Shown here: piece after piece, positions 34,578 to 46,407 of the stretch
Numbering within the stretch: position 1 is the stretch's first letter
Layout of the letters: every line of letters begins with the position of its first letter
Source of the DNA: Owenia fusiformis
Taxonomy: Eukaryota > Annelida > Polychaeta > Sabellida > Oweniidae
DNA length: 64,000 nt
Direction of reading: 5' to 3'
Assembly: GCA_903813345.2 (NCBI GenBank)
Contig: CAIIXF020000002.1
Location: forward strand, 14,092,150-14,156,149
Translations under genes and position numbers: made by a program
The notes under the pieces: model-generated
The model's database searches: none
What the model saw: only the letters and a program-made list of their open reading frames with translations
What the model was told of the DNA's origin: nothing

Positions 34578-34870
34578 GTTGTGATAATAACGTCCCTTAT
34601 ACCTATTTATTACAGGTCGTGTAGACCACTGTTGCCTGATTTATAGCAAAAACATTGACTTTTGCACGTTAGCGATGATGCGCCTTTTTTAATAGATCTT
34701 AGAAGCGTATCAGTTAAAAAAAATACTAGAAGACCTAACATATTTTGCCATGCACTGCGCCTATTCATTTGGCAATTCAGTTGTAAATTTTCTCTTGAAA
34801 AAATAAAACTTCCAAATTTGTTGAGTTTTCTTGCAGAAATCGCCCACTTCCCCCCTCCATCCATTTTGTA
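34578..34870. repeat. Paralogous copy of the 3.3-kb element's target region
   Basis: Matches 30865-30957 (ACAGGTCGTG, TGATTTATAGCAAAAACA) followed by 34283-34460 (GAAGCGTATCA, CATTTTGCC, GCGCCTATTCATTT). At the corresponding point it reads GCACGTTAGCGATGATG with no insert. Identity is moderate. Confidence 0.7.
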
Positions 34871-35104
34871 CGATCACCGGGCGTGATAAATAGGGTCGCC
34901 TTCATGGACTGCCACATAAGTTAGTGTCCTTATTGTCTCTTTCCCCTGCTCTACGACAGAAACGAACACAATTATCAACTTTGTGGAGGACACATCTTAT
35001 TTCTTGATATGCTGTCACATGACACCAAAGATTAGGTCCAACGTTTTTGTGCTTTTCCACCTATTGAAGGCACCTTTCTTTAAAGGTCTCATGGCCTTGC
35101 ACCC

Positions 35105-35423
35105 GTTATAAAGAAACCACTGGTTGTCTATAGCTCTGGAACATCTCGTAGACTACTGGTTGGCTTAAAGCAGTTTTGATGACATAAATGCAGCAGGTGG
35201 TGGTATTTTCTTGCATTTTTTCTCTTGGGCTACTATTGGTTTGACCTGGAGTCACATTCCAGTGCCTTTGGTACCACTGCAGAATTTTAGAGACTGTTCC
35301 TGACACACTCCTAGGGTCCTGGCAATGGCAGTTTGTTTCATGCCAGAGAGCGCCATTCCTATGACCTGTCATGCTCTCAGTTTCACTTATTATATGGGGC
35401 ATGCCTTCTAAAAACTCTTCCAA
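35105..35423 (-). pseudogene. Tc1-type transposase N-terminal relic
   Basis: The minus-strand translation includes SVSGTVSKILQWYQRHWNVT followed by SSPREK, matching the Tc1 helix-turn-helix and linker (VS.STVSRILQR...TG.V...R.GRPR.TT.RED). Catalytic regions and terminal repeats were not found. Charged linker residues are eroded. Confidence 0.65.
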
Positions 35424-38060
35424 CTCTAAATTAGATTTTTATAAAATGTTCACCATGATTACAACTAAGATTTGGACTTCTCTTTCAAATTACCAATATC
35501 CTGAGGTCATGGGGTCACCTGAGTGAATACAGTTTTAACTTTTCATACTCATCAATTTTATATGTAAAACTGATGAGGGAATGAGGGCACATTACAAATT
35601 TTCATCAAAATGTTATCATTTTGTAGAAATTCCATCAAACAGTTCATATCTATAAAATATTCCATATTTATGAGCAACATTGTATATCGGATATTTAGTG
35701 CATTTTTACATGATTGTGAATGTGATTTAAATATAATATCACCACTCGAGCCTCGTGAGCATTTTACCTTTAATGATATCTCAATTATATTATCATTGTG
35801 TATAAAGCATGTGCATAAAGCATTATTGTTGTTACTTATATTATTGTTTTTACTATATGTACATGTATATGTTAATCAAACCCGTACATCTGCCGTATGA
35901 CAACATCACACGACCACTCTTATTATGGTAATTTGGCATTGCTTGTAATAATGGGGTAATAATAAAACGTAGTACATAAGAAATGTGATTTTGAACATAT
36001 TGACAGTAAAGTGGACATTATACATGTCATGCTTTTAGGCAAATTCATTTACAAATTTCAATTATAACCAGCTATGTAGAGGTACTCATCCAAGTAGCTC
36101 ACTGAAGAATGTGTATATTTCTACGTACAACTCTGCAGAAAATTTTGGGTGATTCTAGTAAGTACAATGTGAGAACAACATTTAGTACAACTTCCCTGCT
36201 GGTCAAAATTCCACTTTAAAGTGTGCGCCTGACCCGGCTACGTATAGCACAGAGTTTATACTGGCGGATTAGACTAGTTCATTTTTTATATGTGTGTGAA
36301 AGCTTTCTCTTATTTGCGTTTTTTTCGTTTAGTACGGTTTTGTTATAATTGCCGAGGTCATATAACCGGGATAAAACAATGATTATCGTTGACTGCCCAC
36401 ACACAAAACATACGTTGAGTGAACAGTGTTATTACAAACAACAGGCTTTAGAATACAAAGCGTAGTGTGATAATAAGCTGTACACTACACTACCACTGCT
36501 GCATGTCCATATTACTAATTTACTAGGGCTCCCAAAGAGTGGATAGGGAGGTTGTGTTTGTCACTTTTAAATTTCAAAATTGTCATTTTACATGTCATAA
36601 TTTGTTGGTTTCATTCGTTTAGCCAATCAAAACATTGTAAAACAATACATTGTCTTTCTATGTAAGTTCATCTCTCTGGTTAATATATCAGAAACAAGTC
36701 AAATTCTTTACTTCAGAGAATATATATATATTTTTTTTATGACAGTGTTTAATACATTGTCTGTTACGTACAATCAATTTTGTTCAGTTTTGATTAGTTG
36801 TCAGAATAAAGTTACGTTCATCTGAATCCATGTATCAAAACAAAAATCCTATTTTCACTTCAAAATACTTCAGTGAGATGAAGGCTCGGAATTGTCACAT
36901 GCAATAACTTATTGTCGTATTCGTTATTTTATCTTCTCGATAGTAGCATTTAGTCGCACATTTGATGCCAGGTCACGTTGTCGCGTACCTCTTGGGGAAC
37001 CCCACATTTATGTGTGTACTCATGGAAGTAAATTCCCCGGTGTAGCCGAGAGCCACAAACTTTTCAACAGGTTCGAAATGACCAATTTCTCTCATATATA
37101 CTCTAAATATTTTATTATTTAGCACCTACAAAGTATTGCTAATAACCATATGTAATTTCAATAAGGAAACTTATCTGGCTACATATAAATTCAATATCAA
37201 CACTAGCTGTTCTCTCAACACGTCCTGGCTTACCTTGTGGTGACAAACCCTGGATTTTCGCTATTTATAGTTTATCAACACCTGGACGCATGCGCATTTT
37301 ATAGTTTATCGGGCACTTTAAAATATTCCTTTTGATTTAGTGTTTTTAAATATGTACTCGTACATGTATACATGCATTTATCATGGCCGTTTTATTATTA
37401 GAAGTATTTATGCTGAATAGTGTTGATTAGTGGCACACATCCCCCAGTAGCAGATGTCTTGCGACAGGTGGTCCTACCTACACATGAAATTTACTTACAT
37501 GTAACATTACTAATGCAATAAGCAAGGAAGAGAGTGAAGTTACAACCAGAGTGTATGTGGAACCTTTAGGCCTGTGTTGAAAGAGAAAGAAACACTTAAG
37601 TAATAAAATACAGAAATTATAATTGACATAAAAAATAATGTGAAGTATTTTGTTAAGGTAACAGTAAATGATGTAGTTGTATAATTACAGAGTGAGCTGA
37701 ACGTTTTTGTCAATATTTTATCAATTAACTTAGTCATCCTTTTAATTCAATCATTCAAATATCACACTGGACAGGCTTTTTAATATGTTATTGTTAAAAC
37801 ATGTTTAAAACATAAGTTTTAATAATGTTTTAAAATTGTATAATTTCTACTTGATTTTTGTGGGAAATTTTGGGGGATTTTTGTGAAAATTAACATAGAG
37901 CTATTTATGTATATGGGGGATGGGCTTAAACCTTATATTTAGAATTAGCTGTACATGAAATATATAGAGATTATCCTATACTTAGTAGTTCTAGGTAAAT
38001 AGCATGCGGTAATATAATATGATTGATATCTGAGGCGAGCGCGAGATATACATATTTATC
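35424..38060. other. Unassigned 2.6 kb
   Basis: AT-rich, with short low-complexity tracts. No coding frame with recognisable motifs, no TIR pair and no RNA gene identified. Confidence 0.4.
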
Positions 38061-38096
38061 CCATACCAAGACGTGTTACAGGTACATAAAGCAGGT

Positions 38097-38225
38097 TCTT
38101 TACTGGGAGGGATTCAATATGGGTTTAATCCCGAGGGACAATATGATATTTCCCGAGGGCCAGAGGGAAATATCATGTTGTAACGAGAAATAAACCCATA
38201 TTGAATTCCGACCAGTTAATAAGCT
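38097..38225. repeat. Imperfect hairpin repeat
   Basis: TTCAATATGGGTTTA pairs with TAAACCCATATTGAA, and CAATATGATATTTCCC with GGGAAATATCATGTTG, around a CCCGAGGG-containing centre. Likely a foldback or MITE relic. Confidence 0.7.
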
Positions 38226-38756
38226 TTTTATCCCATAATATTCATAACTCTCTTCATAAAATCATTAGTTCATTATCTATATCTGATTTTTGTATGAAAC
38301 AAAACCAGACTATATTATTTAATATGACTTAACTTCATGACATTTTGAAATATGAAAATTGTATAACATGAACTTAAACACATCAATTTAAAATAATTCA
38401 ACAGTATGGTATACAAGTTCACCAGGGCATTCGCTTATTGCTCAGAATTATATGACATTGACTGTGTCAGAGCATGATGATGAAATTACAATTCGCCTTT
38501 TGCTTGTTTAATAGGCTTTTATAGCTTCATTCTCCTTACGTTTCAAAATCTCTACTTTGTTTGGGAAATATGTTTCTCAAATAAGAACATCATTATTGCA
38601 TATCAAAAATTCCCGGGATGTGAATACCATTTTCATGAGCGGGATTGCGAGATAATACGATTTTTGTGAGTGGGATTGGGCGGGACAATACGATTTTTTA
38701 TATCAAAATTTAATAATATCAAAAATATTCCCGGTTGTTATTCCAGGAAGTAGTAG

Positions 38757-38850
38757 TATCATTGGACCTACGGCCCTCGGGCCGATATATTATATTGGCA
38801 TCGGGATAATAATCCCAATATCCTGAACCTTATATAGGATAATCCCTATA
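38757..38850. repeat. Direct repeat flanking a small ORF, left
   Basis: CCCTCGGGC, ATATATTATATTGG, TCGGGATAAT, CCAATATCCTGAACCT and ATATAGGATAATC blocks recur at 39086-39170. A related sequence lies inverted at about 59010-59110. Confidence 0.65.
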
Positions 38851-38925
38851 TATTTTCATCAGCGATATAGTATATCTGCCAGCTACGCTTTTGTTATTTT
38901 TTGATCGTTCGCATAATTACTGTTA

Positions 38926-39138
38926 ATGGCAATTAAGAAAAACGCAGACAATCGCGATCTGTTAAAGAAGGGAAGGAGCATACGCATCCCTGTTAATAAT
39001 CAACGGTTCGAGAAACTAAATGTGGATGAATATCTGAAAGAACAGGAAAATCTGGCCACGGCAAGGAAAACTGGACATGAATATTTTGCCCTCGGGCAGA
39101 TATATTATATTGGTCTCGGGATAATCCCAATATCCTGA
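38926..39138 (+). CDS. Small unassigned ORF between direct repeats
   Basis: 70 codons starting MAIKKNADNRDLLKKGRSIR; the last 17 or so derive from the right direct repeat. The first 50 residues are lysine- and glutamate-rich with a plausible helical segment (LNVDEYLKEQENLATARK). I do not recognise it. It could be a fragment of a transposon gene whose remainder was lost. Confidence 0.25.
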   Translation: MAIKKNADNRDLLKKGRSIRIPVNNQRFEKLNVDEYLKEQENLATARKTGHEYFALGQIYYIGLGIIPIS

Positions 39139-39170
39139 ACCTCATATAGGATAATCTCTATATATCTCCT
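39086..39170. repeat. Direct repeat flanking a small ORF, right
   Basis: Matches 38757-38850 in the same orientation, about 325 bp away. Confidence 0.65.
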
Positions 39171-39620
39171 GCTTTATCTCCCACTCAGCGATCCCCGGAA
39201 ACATGCTTTTTGTGAACTGAACGATACAAACGCTGTATAAACATCCAAAGTATAATAGATCCTCATTTACTAACTTACTAAGTACATGATAAATCTATCA
39301 GATATATATTAATTTCATAATGTTTAATTTTAGATGAATAAATGTTAAGAATCTAAAACACTTGGCCCCAGGACATTCGTACAAATTAGATAAATGAATC
39401 CACATATATACATGGTATATATATAATATATAAGTATAACACAAGATTCACTCGTTGCATTATGTTTGCTTCTCCTAGACATCAGTGTCAACTTGAATTA
39501 AATGCACTTTTAGTTATTTGCTAGCCTAAAAAGTAGATATTATGTTCCACTCTGTAGATGATGTTCAGTTTAGAACCATGGATGCCATTACTGGCACACT
39601 CCCTCTAATTTAATTAATTA
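39171..39620. other. Unassigned, with a TA-rich tract
   Basis: Contains ACATATATACATGGTATATATATAAT-type low complexity near 39401-39435. Confidence 0.4.
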
Positions 39621-39689
39621 TAATAATAACTAGACCTGGGAAATTGAACAAGTTCAATTTCAGACTCCAGATCTAGACTTTTTTTAAGC

Positions 39690-39930
39690 CGAGTCATCCA
39701 GAATAAGCCGAGTCATCCAGAATAAGCCGAGTCATCCAGAATAAGTTGAATGGATGGATGAAATAGGAAGGAACGATTGGATAGAATAGAATGGATAGGA
39801 TAGGATAGGATAGGATAGAATAGGAAGGAAGGATAGGATGGAATAGGAAGGAATGATGGGATAGAATAGGATGGAAAGGATAGGATAGGATAGAATAGAA
39901 TAGAATAGAATAGAATAGAAAGGAAGGATA
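39690..39930. repeat. Minisatellite and GGATA-type microsatellite
   Basis: Three copies of a 19-bp unit followed by about 150 bp of GATAGGATAG/AATAGAATAG repeats with interruptions. Confidence 0.85.
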
Positions 39931-40940
39931 GGAATTTTTCAATATTTTCTTCTCTACTTTTTACTTTCTATAAGGATACCATCAGATCGATTTTTCTCGA
40001 AAATTCAAAACGCCATAACTTCCGAAGCGGAACTCGGATTGACATTTGGTTTGCAGATTCGGATTCCTGAGAATAATATAATTCTATACCTATTTCATAG
40101 CTCATATGTTAAATTTGGAGAACTTTTTATTTTGACCTACTTTTCGGACACCATATCTCAAAAGTGGGTCAAAATACTTTCTGACGGCAAAAAGCTAACA
40201 CTATAAGCACACTCTTGGCTACATGTACACACAATTTCGAAGAATATAATTAAAGTGTAGTGTCAGAATCGCAAAAATAAGGAAAATCTTTGAATTCGAC
40301 CTAGATTTTGACCTAGGCCCTGGACTGGATTTTGACCTAGACTTGACTTGGACCTGGACAAATACTGGACTCGGACCTGGACTGGACCTTGACTTGGACC
40401 TGGAAATGGACTGGACTGGTGTTTTTTCAATTTATCTTCACTTCTCTTGACTTTCTACAAGGTAATCATCAGATCGATTTTTCTCGAAATTTCAAAACGT
40501 CATAACTCCTAAACCGGAAGTCAGATTTCAATTCGGTTTTCAGATTCGGAATCCTGAACAATTTCCAATAAGACTAATATCCCGGACATTGGATTCGGAC
40601 ACTGATATCTCGAAAACGGTTCGAGATATCAAAAAACTAAATCGTGTTTCTCATACTACTTTTTTAAGAGGAACACAATGAAAAAAATCCGGATCCAAAA
40701 TATTGAAGGATGACGTAGAAAATCGAAAAAAGTGATGAAGTACTGGATTTGACCTAGTTCTTGACCCTTGACCTAGATAAAATTTTGACCCAATTTCCTA
40801 CCAACTAGATCTAGTACTCAAACAAATTGTATAATGGTCTTTACTGGATACCTTATAATTATTGAAAAAACTCTTGGAGAATAATAATAAGAAGAATAAG
40901 AATACTGGCAAAAACAATAGACTCCAGATTGACATCTGGA

Positions 40941-41549
40941 TGCTGGATGACACTAGGTGCATGCCAAGGCAAATAGAAATCAAATTTAATAGACTAAGAG
41001 CTGGTCTACTTTTGAACAGTCACTTTTATTCTCATAATTTCCTGTCGGTAACAGATCCCAAATGTCAATGTGGTGAAAAATTCCAAACCACTGAACACTT
41101 TTTAATCAAGTGTCCACTGCTTCTTAATGAACGTGAAGTTCTTCTTGCAGGACTATCAGACTTGGACTGTTTACGAGATTTTGAAGCATACTCAATTCAA
41201 AGGAAAACACATTTTCTATTAAATGGAGATGAAAATTTGGACTTTGAAACAAATGAAAAACTGATTGAAATCACTGCTCACTATACATTTCAAGCTATAC
41301 TAAGTCTGGGACAGGATAATTTTTAACATTTGAGCTCGATACCACAACTTGGTACTGGGGAACAAGCAAACCAAACAACAACAAAAAAAGAAAAAGCTTC
41401 GCTGAACATTTTGTGTATTTCTGAATATCAATTTTTATTTATCAAAATGTTTCAATTGCCGATAATGTTGTCCTGTCAACAATGGCAATTTGTAAAAATG
41501 TAACCGATTGATTTTTAGAAATAAATATGAAGTATGTAAAAAAAAAAAA
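40941..41549 (+). mobile_element. 5'-truncated LINE with 12-bp target duplication
   Basis: TTGACATCTGGA flanks the insert at 40929-40940 and 41550-41561. It ends in an A run (about 41538-41549). The insertion splits the 3' hairpin of element copy I. Confidence 0.9.
40943..41326 (+). pseudogene. LINE ORF2 C-terminal fragment
   Basis: About 127 codons open to TAA at 41324-41326. RLRAGLLLNSHFYSHNF is followed by C-x-C...H-x4-C (CQCGEKFQTTEHFLIKCP), the C-terminal zinc-knuckle region found after the reverse transcriptase in jockey/RTE/CR1-like elements. The LINE-derived reading begins at LDDTRCMPRQIE; codons before it belong to the target element. Different family from the LINE at 9706. Confidence 0.8.
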
Positions 41550-41624
41550 TTGACATCTGGAGTCTAATAACTAGACGTTGGAAATTGAACAAGTTTAATT
41601 TCAGACTCCAGATGACAGATTCTT

Positions 41625-42345
41625 TAAAGACTGACTGACTGACTGACCTAACCTGAATAGGACCTAGCTGATGACCTGCCCTGACATGAATGATGGCCTG
41701 ATTGACGACCTGACTGATTACCTGACTGATGACTTGACTGATGACCTGAGTAATGACCTGACTGATGACCTGACTGATGACATGGCCGACTGACCTCACT
41801 GATGACATAATTGATGACCTGACCAATGATCTGACTGATGACCTGACCAATGACCTGACTGGTGACCTAACTGATGACCTGACTGATGACTTGACTGATG
41901 ACCTGACTAATGACCTGACTGATGACCTGACTGATGACATGGCCGACTGACCTCACTGATGACCTAATTGATGACCTGACCAATGATCTGACTGATGACC
42001 TGACCAATGACCTGACGGGTGACCTAACTGATGACCTGACTGATGACCTTACCAATGACCTGACTGGTGACCTAACTGATGACCTGACTGATGACTTGAC
42101 TGATGACCTGACTAATGACCTGACTGATGACCTAACTGATGACATGGCCGACTGACCTCACTGATGACCTAATTGATGACCTGACTAATGACCTGACTGA
42201 TGACTTGACTGATGACCTGACCAATGACCTGACTTATGACCTGACTGATGACCTAACTGATGACCTGACTGATGACTTGACTGATGACCTGACAAATGAC
42301 CTGACTGATGACCTAACTGATGACCTGACTGACTGACATGACTTG
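41625..42345. repeat. 12-bp minisatellite CTGACTGATGAC
   Basis: About 60 imperfect copies of CTGA(C/T)NNATGAC, with higher-order units of about 180 bp marked by GACATGGCCGACTGACCTCA at about 41779, 41937 and 42142. Long frames on both strands (DLTDD- and SVRSS-type peptides) are simply the repeat translated. Confidence 0.92.
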
Positions 42346-42409
42346 GCTGACAATGGTATTTTTCCAGTCTTTGTCTTCCTATACTCTTGACTTACACTCC
42401 GTTCCATAA

Positions 42410-43044
42410 AGGAGTGGTATCGATATGGAGAACCTTTTGAACACACGTTCAAAACACGAAATATTTTATATAACTGTTTTTGTTAACATTTTTTGTTTTT
42501 TTAGTGCAATTGTTTTTGCTCCTTTCTACCAATTCTAGAGAATGAAATAAAATGTCTTTCCGAACCTTGTTGGAACAAAATAGCCTATACGACATGTTTT
42601 TAGACCTCTCATTATTATAGTTATACAAAGGAATTTTTGGTTGATTTTAAAAAAGTATTCAAAAAATTAAAACAAAATCCCCCCAATATAGATAAAAATC
42701 AAGATAAACCTTTTATTTCATTAACAAGATACTTTTTTAAAATCAACCAAAATTTCCTTTGTACAATTACACTATTGAGAGACCTAAACATGTTGTGTTT
42801 ATGTCGTTTTGTTCCAATGAGGATCGGAAAGATGTTTCATTTCAATCTTTAAACATGATACCAAGAACAGAACAAAAAAGAAGTGTTTGATGTATTTTCT
42901 GAAACAATATAGCTGAAAGTATATATATATATTTTCAAAATTATATTGTTTCCATTCAAAAGATGACCATTAAACGATGTGTTACATTTTTAGATTTTTT
43001 ATGACTGGTGAGAAACGTGTATTCTCCATATCGATACCACTCCT
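42410..43044. mobile_element. Foldback element at TTAA-like site, full copy 2
   Basis: Ends AGGAGTGGTATCGATATGG and the exact complement. The interior matches 923-1654 and is likewise self-complementary. The flanks ATAA and TTCA are degenerate for TTAA. Shorter than copy 1 by about 100 bp. Confidence 0.8.
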
Positions 43045-43490
43045 TTCAAAATGGTGTAGAATCTGAACCAGAGGTCAAATTTCGATTAATAATCATTAGA
43101 CTTTGGAGATGATTTTTGTAAAAATTGCTCAAATTAAATCAATTTGAAAAATGACCTATTTTACCGATTTTTGACGTTAAATATCTCAAAACGGTAAAAT
43201 AGTAATCGAAAAACGGATGGCATACTCTCTCGGAGTGAAGATTCTCACAACAATATTGAAAATTGACAAAGATAATGGACAAAATGATATTTTGACCTAG
43301 ATATTGACCTTTGACCTAGATTGAAATTTGACCCAATTCCCGAGGAACTAGATACTAAACCTTAATCGACCATATGAATGTCTTTACTGAAAGTCTTACG
43401 GTTAATGAGAAAACTTGTTTAGAAAAACAATAAGAAGAAAAAAACTGACGAAAACAATAGACTCCAGATGAAAATCTGGAGTCTAATAAT

Positions 43491-44705
43491 TGCTTAAGGC
43501 CTTTACAATATAGTTTATCTGTATCTCACATATGGTGTTAAGTAATGATAAAACTAATGAAATTATAGACATTAGAAAAAGTTCATAGAAGCATATGTAT
43601 ATTTATATATATAAAAAATGATATTATTCAACATGATGTGATATTCTGTATGTATTTTTGTCTCTTTGGGAATCTACTTTGGAAAAAATGCTTTTAAAGG
43701 TACTCTAAAGGAAATGAGATTTAATTTAAAAACTAAAATTGGATTTTAAGTGGCCTTAATAGTGCAAATTAGTATATGTTCGATGTGCATTTGTTAAATA
43801 CTTCCGAGACACCTGTCAATGTTAATAGAGATGATACCAAATGATTGCTCATCAAGGAATTCTAGTATTTTGGGATTATGACAGTCTTGGGATTTGAATT
43901 ATATATAATGTCAGATTTGCCTTAACTTGGTCTGGAACAGTACTACACAGTGGATTGATATTTAAGGGACTTTAAGGGGATTTCTCATCAAATCTGTTAC
44001 CTCTTAGGGTGAGTATCCATGTATATTGTTTATTCATGTAGGGTCTGATTTTTCTCTTGCATAATTATTGCGAGAGGCTAGATTATAAAACCCAGTAGCA
44101 GTATCTCATCCATTCAGGGATTACACTGCAAAGATGATTGGGAGCATGATTTAAAATGAGGAAACCTCTTGTTTAGTTGGAAGTTGGAATATAAACAGGG
44201 TACTGAATATTTTCATTAACATTTTTCTTAAGCATTTGAGAGTAACAACGAGTTGTTTTGTTGTCTTATGCCCCATTGTAAAATGCTGGTCATCAGTTTT
44301 AATTAATTCTCGTATGTGTAACTATATATTACTAATCAAGGTTTAAAAGCTCAGGTAATTCAAGATCGTTGATACATATATTTATGCATAGTTTTAAACT
44401 ATCCATTACAAGTATATATTAAATGATATTGACATTGATGCAATCATTATAGGAGTTGATGACCTGAAACAACATGGTAGAGTCAACGTATGGAATCCTT
44501 TGTAGGGTTGCACTTACTTGTTTAATGCTAGGTAGGTTCCCTTTACATACATGAAAGTGATGAGCGTTTGGTGTTTCATTTAAACAATGAACAACATATA
44601 CATATAAGCACTTTATGTCATCTTGGATTTCCAAGTGCTCATGATTGAAAATCAAACTGGGAAACGAGTATTACTTTATGTTGGAATTTCAACTTTATCT
44701 CTAAG
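43491..44705. other. Unassigned; upstream intron or 5' region of the peroxidase gene
   Basis: No repeat ends recognised. It may hold the promoter or earlier exons (a signal peptide exon is expected), but none could be identified. Confidence 0.35.
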
Positions 44706-44837
44706 GTGCTATGTGTATTGGAATGACACTGGATGATGTTGCTTCAGTGACTAAGGAAGGACCTAAAATGATGGATGAATTCAGAGTGAAGATTCTCACA
44801 ACAATGAGATCGCAAATGAAAGAAACATCTCCCCTTG
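44706..44837 (+). CDS. Heme peroxidase gene, propeptide-region exon 1 seen
   Basis: The gene encodes an animal heme peroxidase (myeloperoxidase/peroxidasin superfamily), which uses hydrogen peroxide to oxidise halides or other substrates and is usually secreted or vesicular. This exon follows TTATCTCTAAG and ends before GTGGGT in phase 1. It reads CIGMTLDDVASVTKEGPKMM and on to KETSPL, resembling the propeptide helix of vertebrate MPO/EPO (repeating V..A...VD.A...R...I...). Joining to 48305 gives SPLDIDRPYLSV in frame. The upstream start and signal peptide are not found. Alternative donors (44905, 44950) would break the phase match. Confidence 0.55.
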
Positions 44838-45205
44838 GTGGGTATATCAATAGAGATTTTACATTTTGGCATGCCAACCTAAGGTCCTTGCGATGGCATG
44901 GGTGCACTAAGGTGCTATCACTTTTGGAAGAGTTTATTTTCATTCATAAGGTAGTATAGGGGTCTTTACATTTTATAAGCACAACATTTGAATACACACT
45001 CAGTGGAGCCAGTTACTTGAATAAAACCTAGACCTTGCAAATCTATGTAGTAAATGTACTAGTACATAACTTATCAATGTGCAAAAGACCCCATGCAGAA
45101 CAGTTCTAGTGATAAAGACAGTCTTCCCATTACAAACCAAAGGCTTTACCAAAACGCCCAAAAAATCACTATGAATTTTTCTATTATTGCAGACATTCAT
45201 AGTTA

Positions 45206-45597
45206 CAGTAAAAACAGTAATGTTTGTGAGTACTTTGAATTTAAAAAATAAGCAATCAAATGACCATATTGAAACAGTTTATGTAAAAATAGAAACATTT
45301 ATATTTATCCTAACTTTTCTTTATTTTAGTTTGTTTTCTAGTTTAGCTATCATATCTGTGTCCTCTTATATTTTGATACTTCTCTGCCATGTTATTTTCG
45401 GAAAAATTAACATGGCTGAAACTCCCTAAATTACAAAAGACCACAGCTTTGCTGCACATTATACATTACTATCTGAAATATACAAAAGTTAGGATGAATA
45501 TAAATGTTTCTATTTTTACATAAACTGTTTCAATATGGTCATTTGATTGCTTATTTTTTAAATTCAAAGTACTCACAAACATTACTGTTTTTACTTA
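45206..45597. mobile_element. Foldback element, about 390 bp
   Basis: The arm 45206-45322 (CAGTAAAAACAGTAATGTTT onward) is mirrored at 45482-45597. The flanks TCATAGTT and TATAGTTT suggest an imperfect 8-bp duplication as for hAT-type MITEs; uncertain. Confidence 0.75.
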
Positions 45598-45639
45598 TAG
45601 TTTATTGACTAAATTACGCAAACAGGCACATTTCTAAAA

Positions 45640-46407
45640 AAATGCATGCATGCACATTGATAAATAAACAAAATATTTGTTCATATAAACTGGAGAACGT
45701 ACAACATCTGCGTTCATACACACTGGAGAAAGTACATATTATTTGTTGATCGATACAAAATGTGTGTTCATAAACAATGGAGTACATGTACATAATATTT
45801 GTTCATACATACTGGAGAAAGTATATACACAGGCGTGTTGGTTCATACATGTATACATGTTCATACTGGAGATAGAACGTATTGTCTCTTCATACACACT
45901 ATAGATATATAAGATTTGTTCATACACACTGGTATAGGTACATTTTATTCGTTCTGACACATTGATTAATTAACAAAATATTTGTTGAGACACGGAAGAG
46001 AATGAACAAAGTTTTGGTTCATGCACAATGGAGAAAGTACAAATGATTTGCTTATACATATTGGAGAATGGACACAAAATATGTGTTCATACATGCAGGA
46101 GAAAGTACATAAAATGTGTTCATAGAAAGTGGAGAACGTACAGAATATTGGTTAAATAACTGGTGAAAGTACATAATGTTTGCTCATACACACTGGAAAA
46201 AAGTACATGATATTTGTCAACACACACAGTTGAAAAGTATTGTTTCATATATACACTGGGAAAATATAAATAGTAGTTCATATACACAGAAGAAAGTACA
46301 ATATATTGATTCTGAAACATTGGTGAATAAAAAGATAAAATATAAGTTTAGGCACATGGGAAATGAACCTAGTTTCGGTTCATACATACTGGAAGTATAT
46401 ACACAGG
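45640..46407. repeat. Irregular minisatellite with CACACTGGAGAAAGTACAT
   Basis: About 18 degenerate units, most 33-54 bp, built on TGTTCATACACACTGGAGAAAGTACATAATAT (given in part). It resumes at about 46957-47060 after a foldback insertion. Confidence 0.8.

Larger units (their letters stand above)
39630..41561. mobile_element. Hairpin-ended element, tandem copy I (with LINE insert)
   Basis: Starts near CTAGACCTGGGAAATTGAAC. The first hairpin is GAAATTGAAC-AA-GTTCAATTTC, followed by AGACTCCAGAT. The 3' end is a hairpin AGACTCCAGAT-TGAC-ATCTGGAGTCT, split by a LINE at 40941. TAATAA precedes the element and recurs at the I/II junction (about 41565). Internal minisatellites: three 19-bp units of CCGAGTCATCCAGAATAAG (about 39690-39745), GGATAGAATA-type repeats (39765-39930), and GACCTGGACTGG-type repeats (40312-40420). 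Two 130-bp modules repeat at about 39950 and 40432. A 3' hairpin without TIRs resembles Helitron-like elements; this is an inference. Confidence 0.6.
41570..43490. mobile_element. Hairpin-ended element, tandem copy II
   Basis: Starts CTAGACGTTGGAAATTGAAC with the same first hairpin and AGACTCCAGAT as copy I. It ends AGACTCCAGAT-GAAA-ATCTGGAGTCT, a perfect 11-bp stem with a 4-nt loop (43461-43486), followed by TAATAA. The 200 bp before the end match copy I (TTGACCTAGATTGAAATTTG-like, AAAACAATAGACTCCAG). Its internal minisatellite is unrelated to copy I's. A TTAA-type foldback element is inserted at 42410. Confidence 0.65.

Noticed and set aside
41515-42350. Long open frames on both strands (SVRSS- and DLTDD-type peptides)
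   Set aside because: They are translations of a 12-bp minisatellite, whose period is a multiple of three; no start context or neighbouring exon supports a gene.
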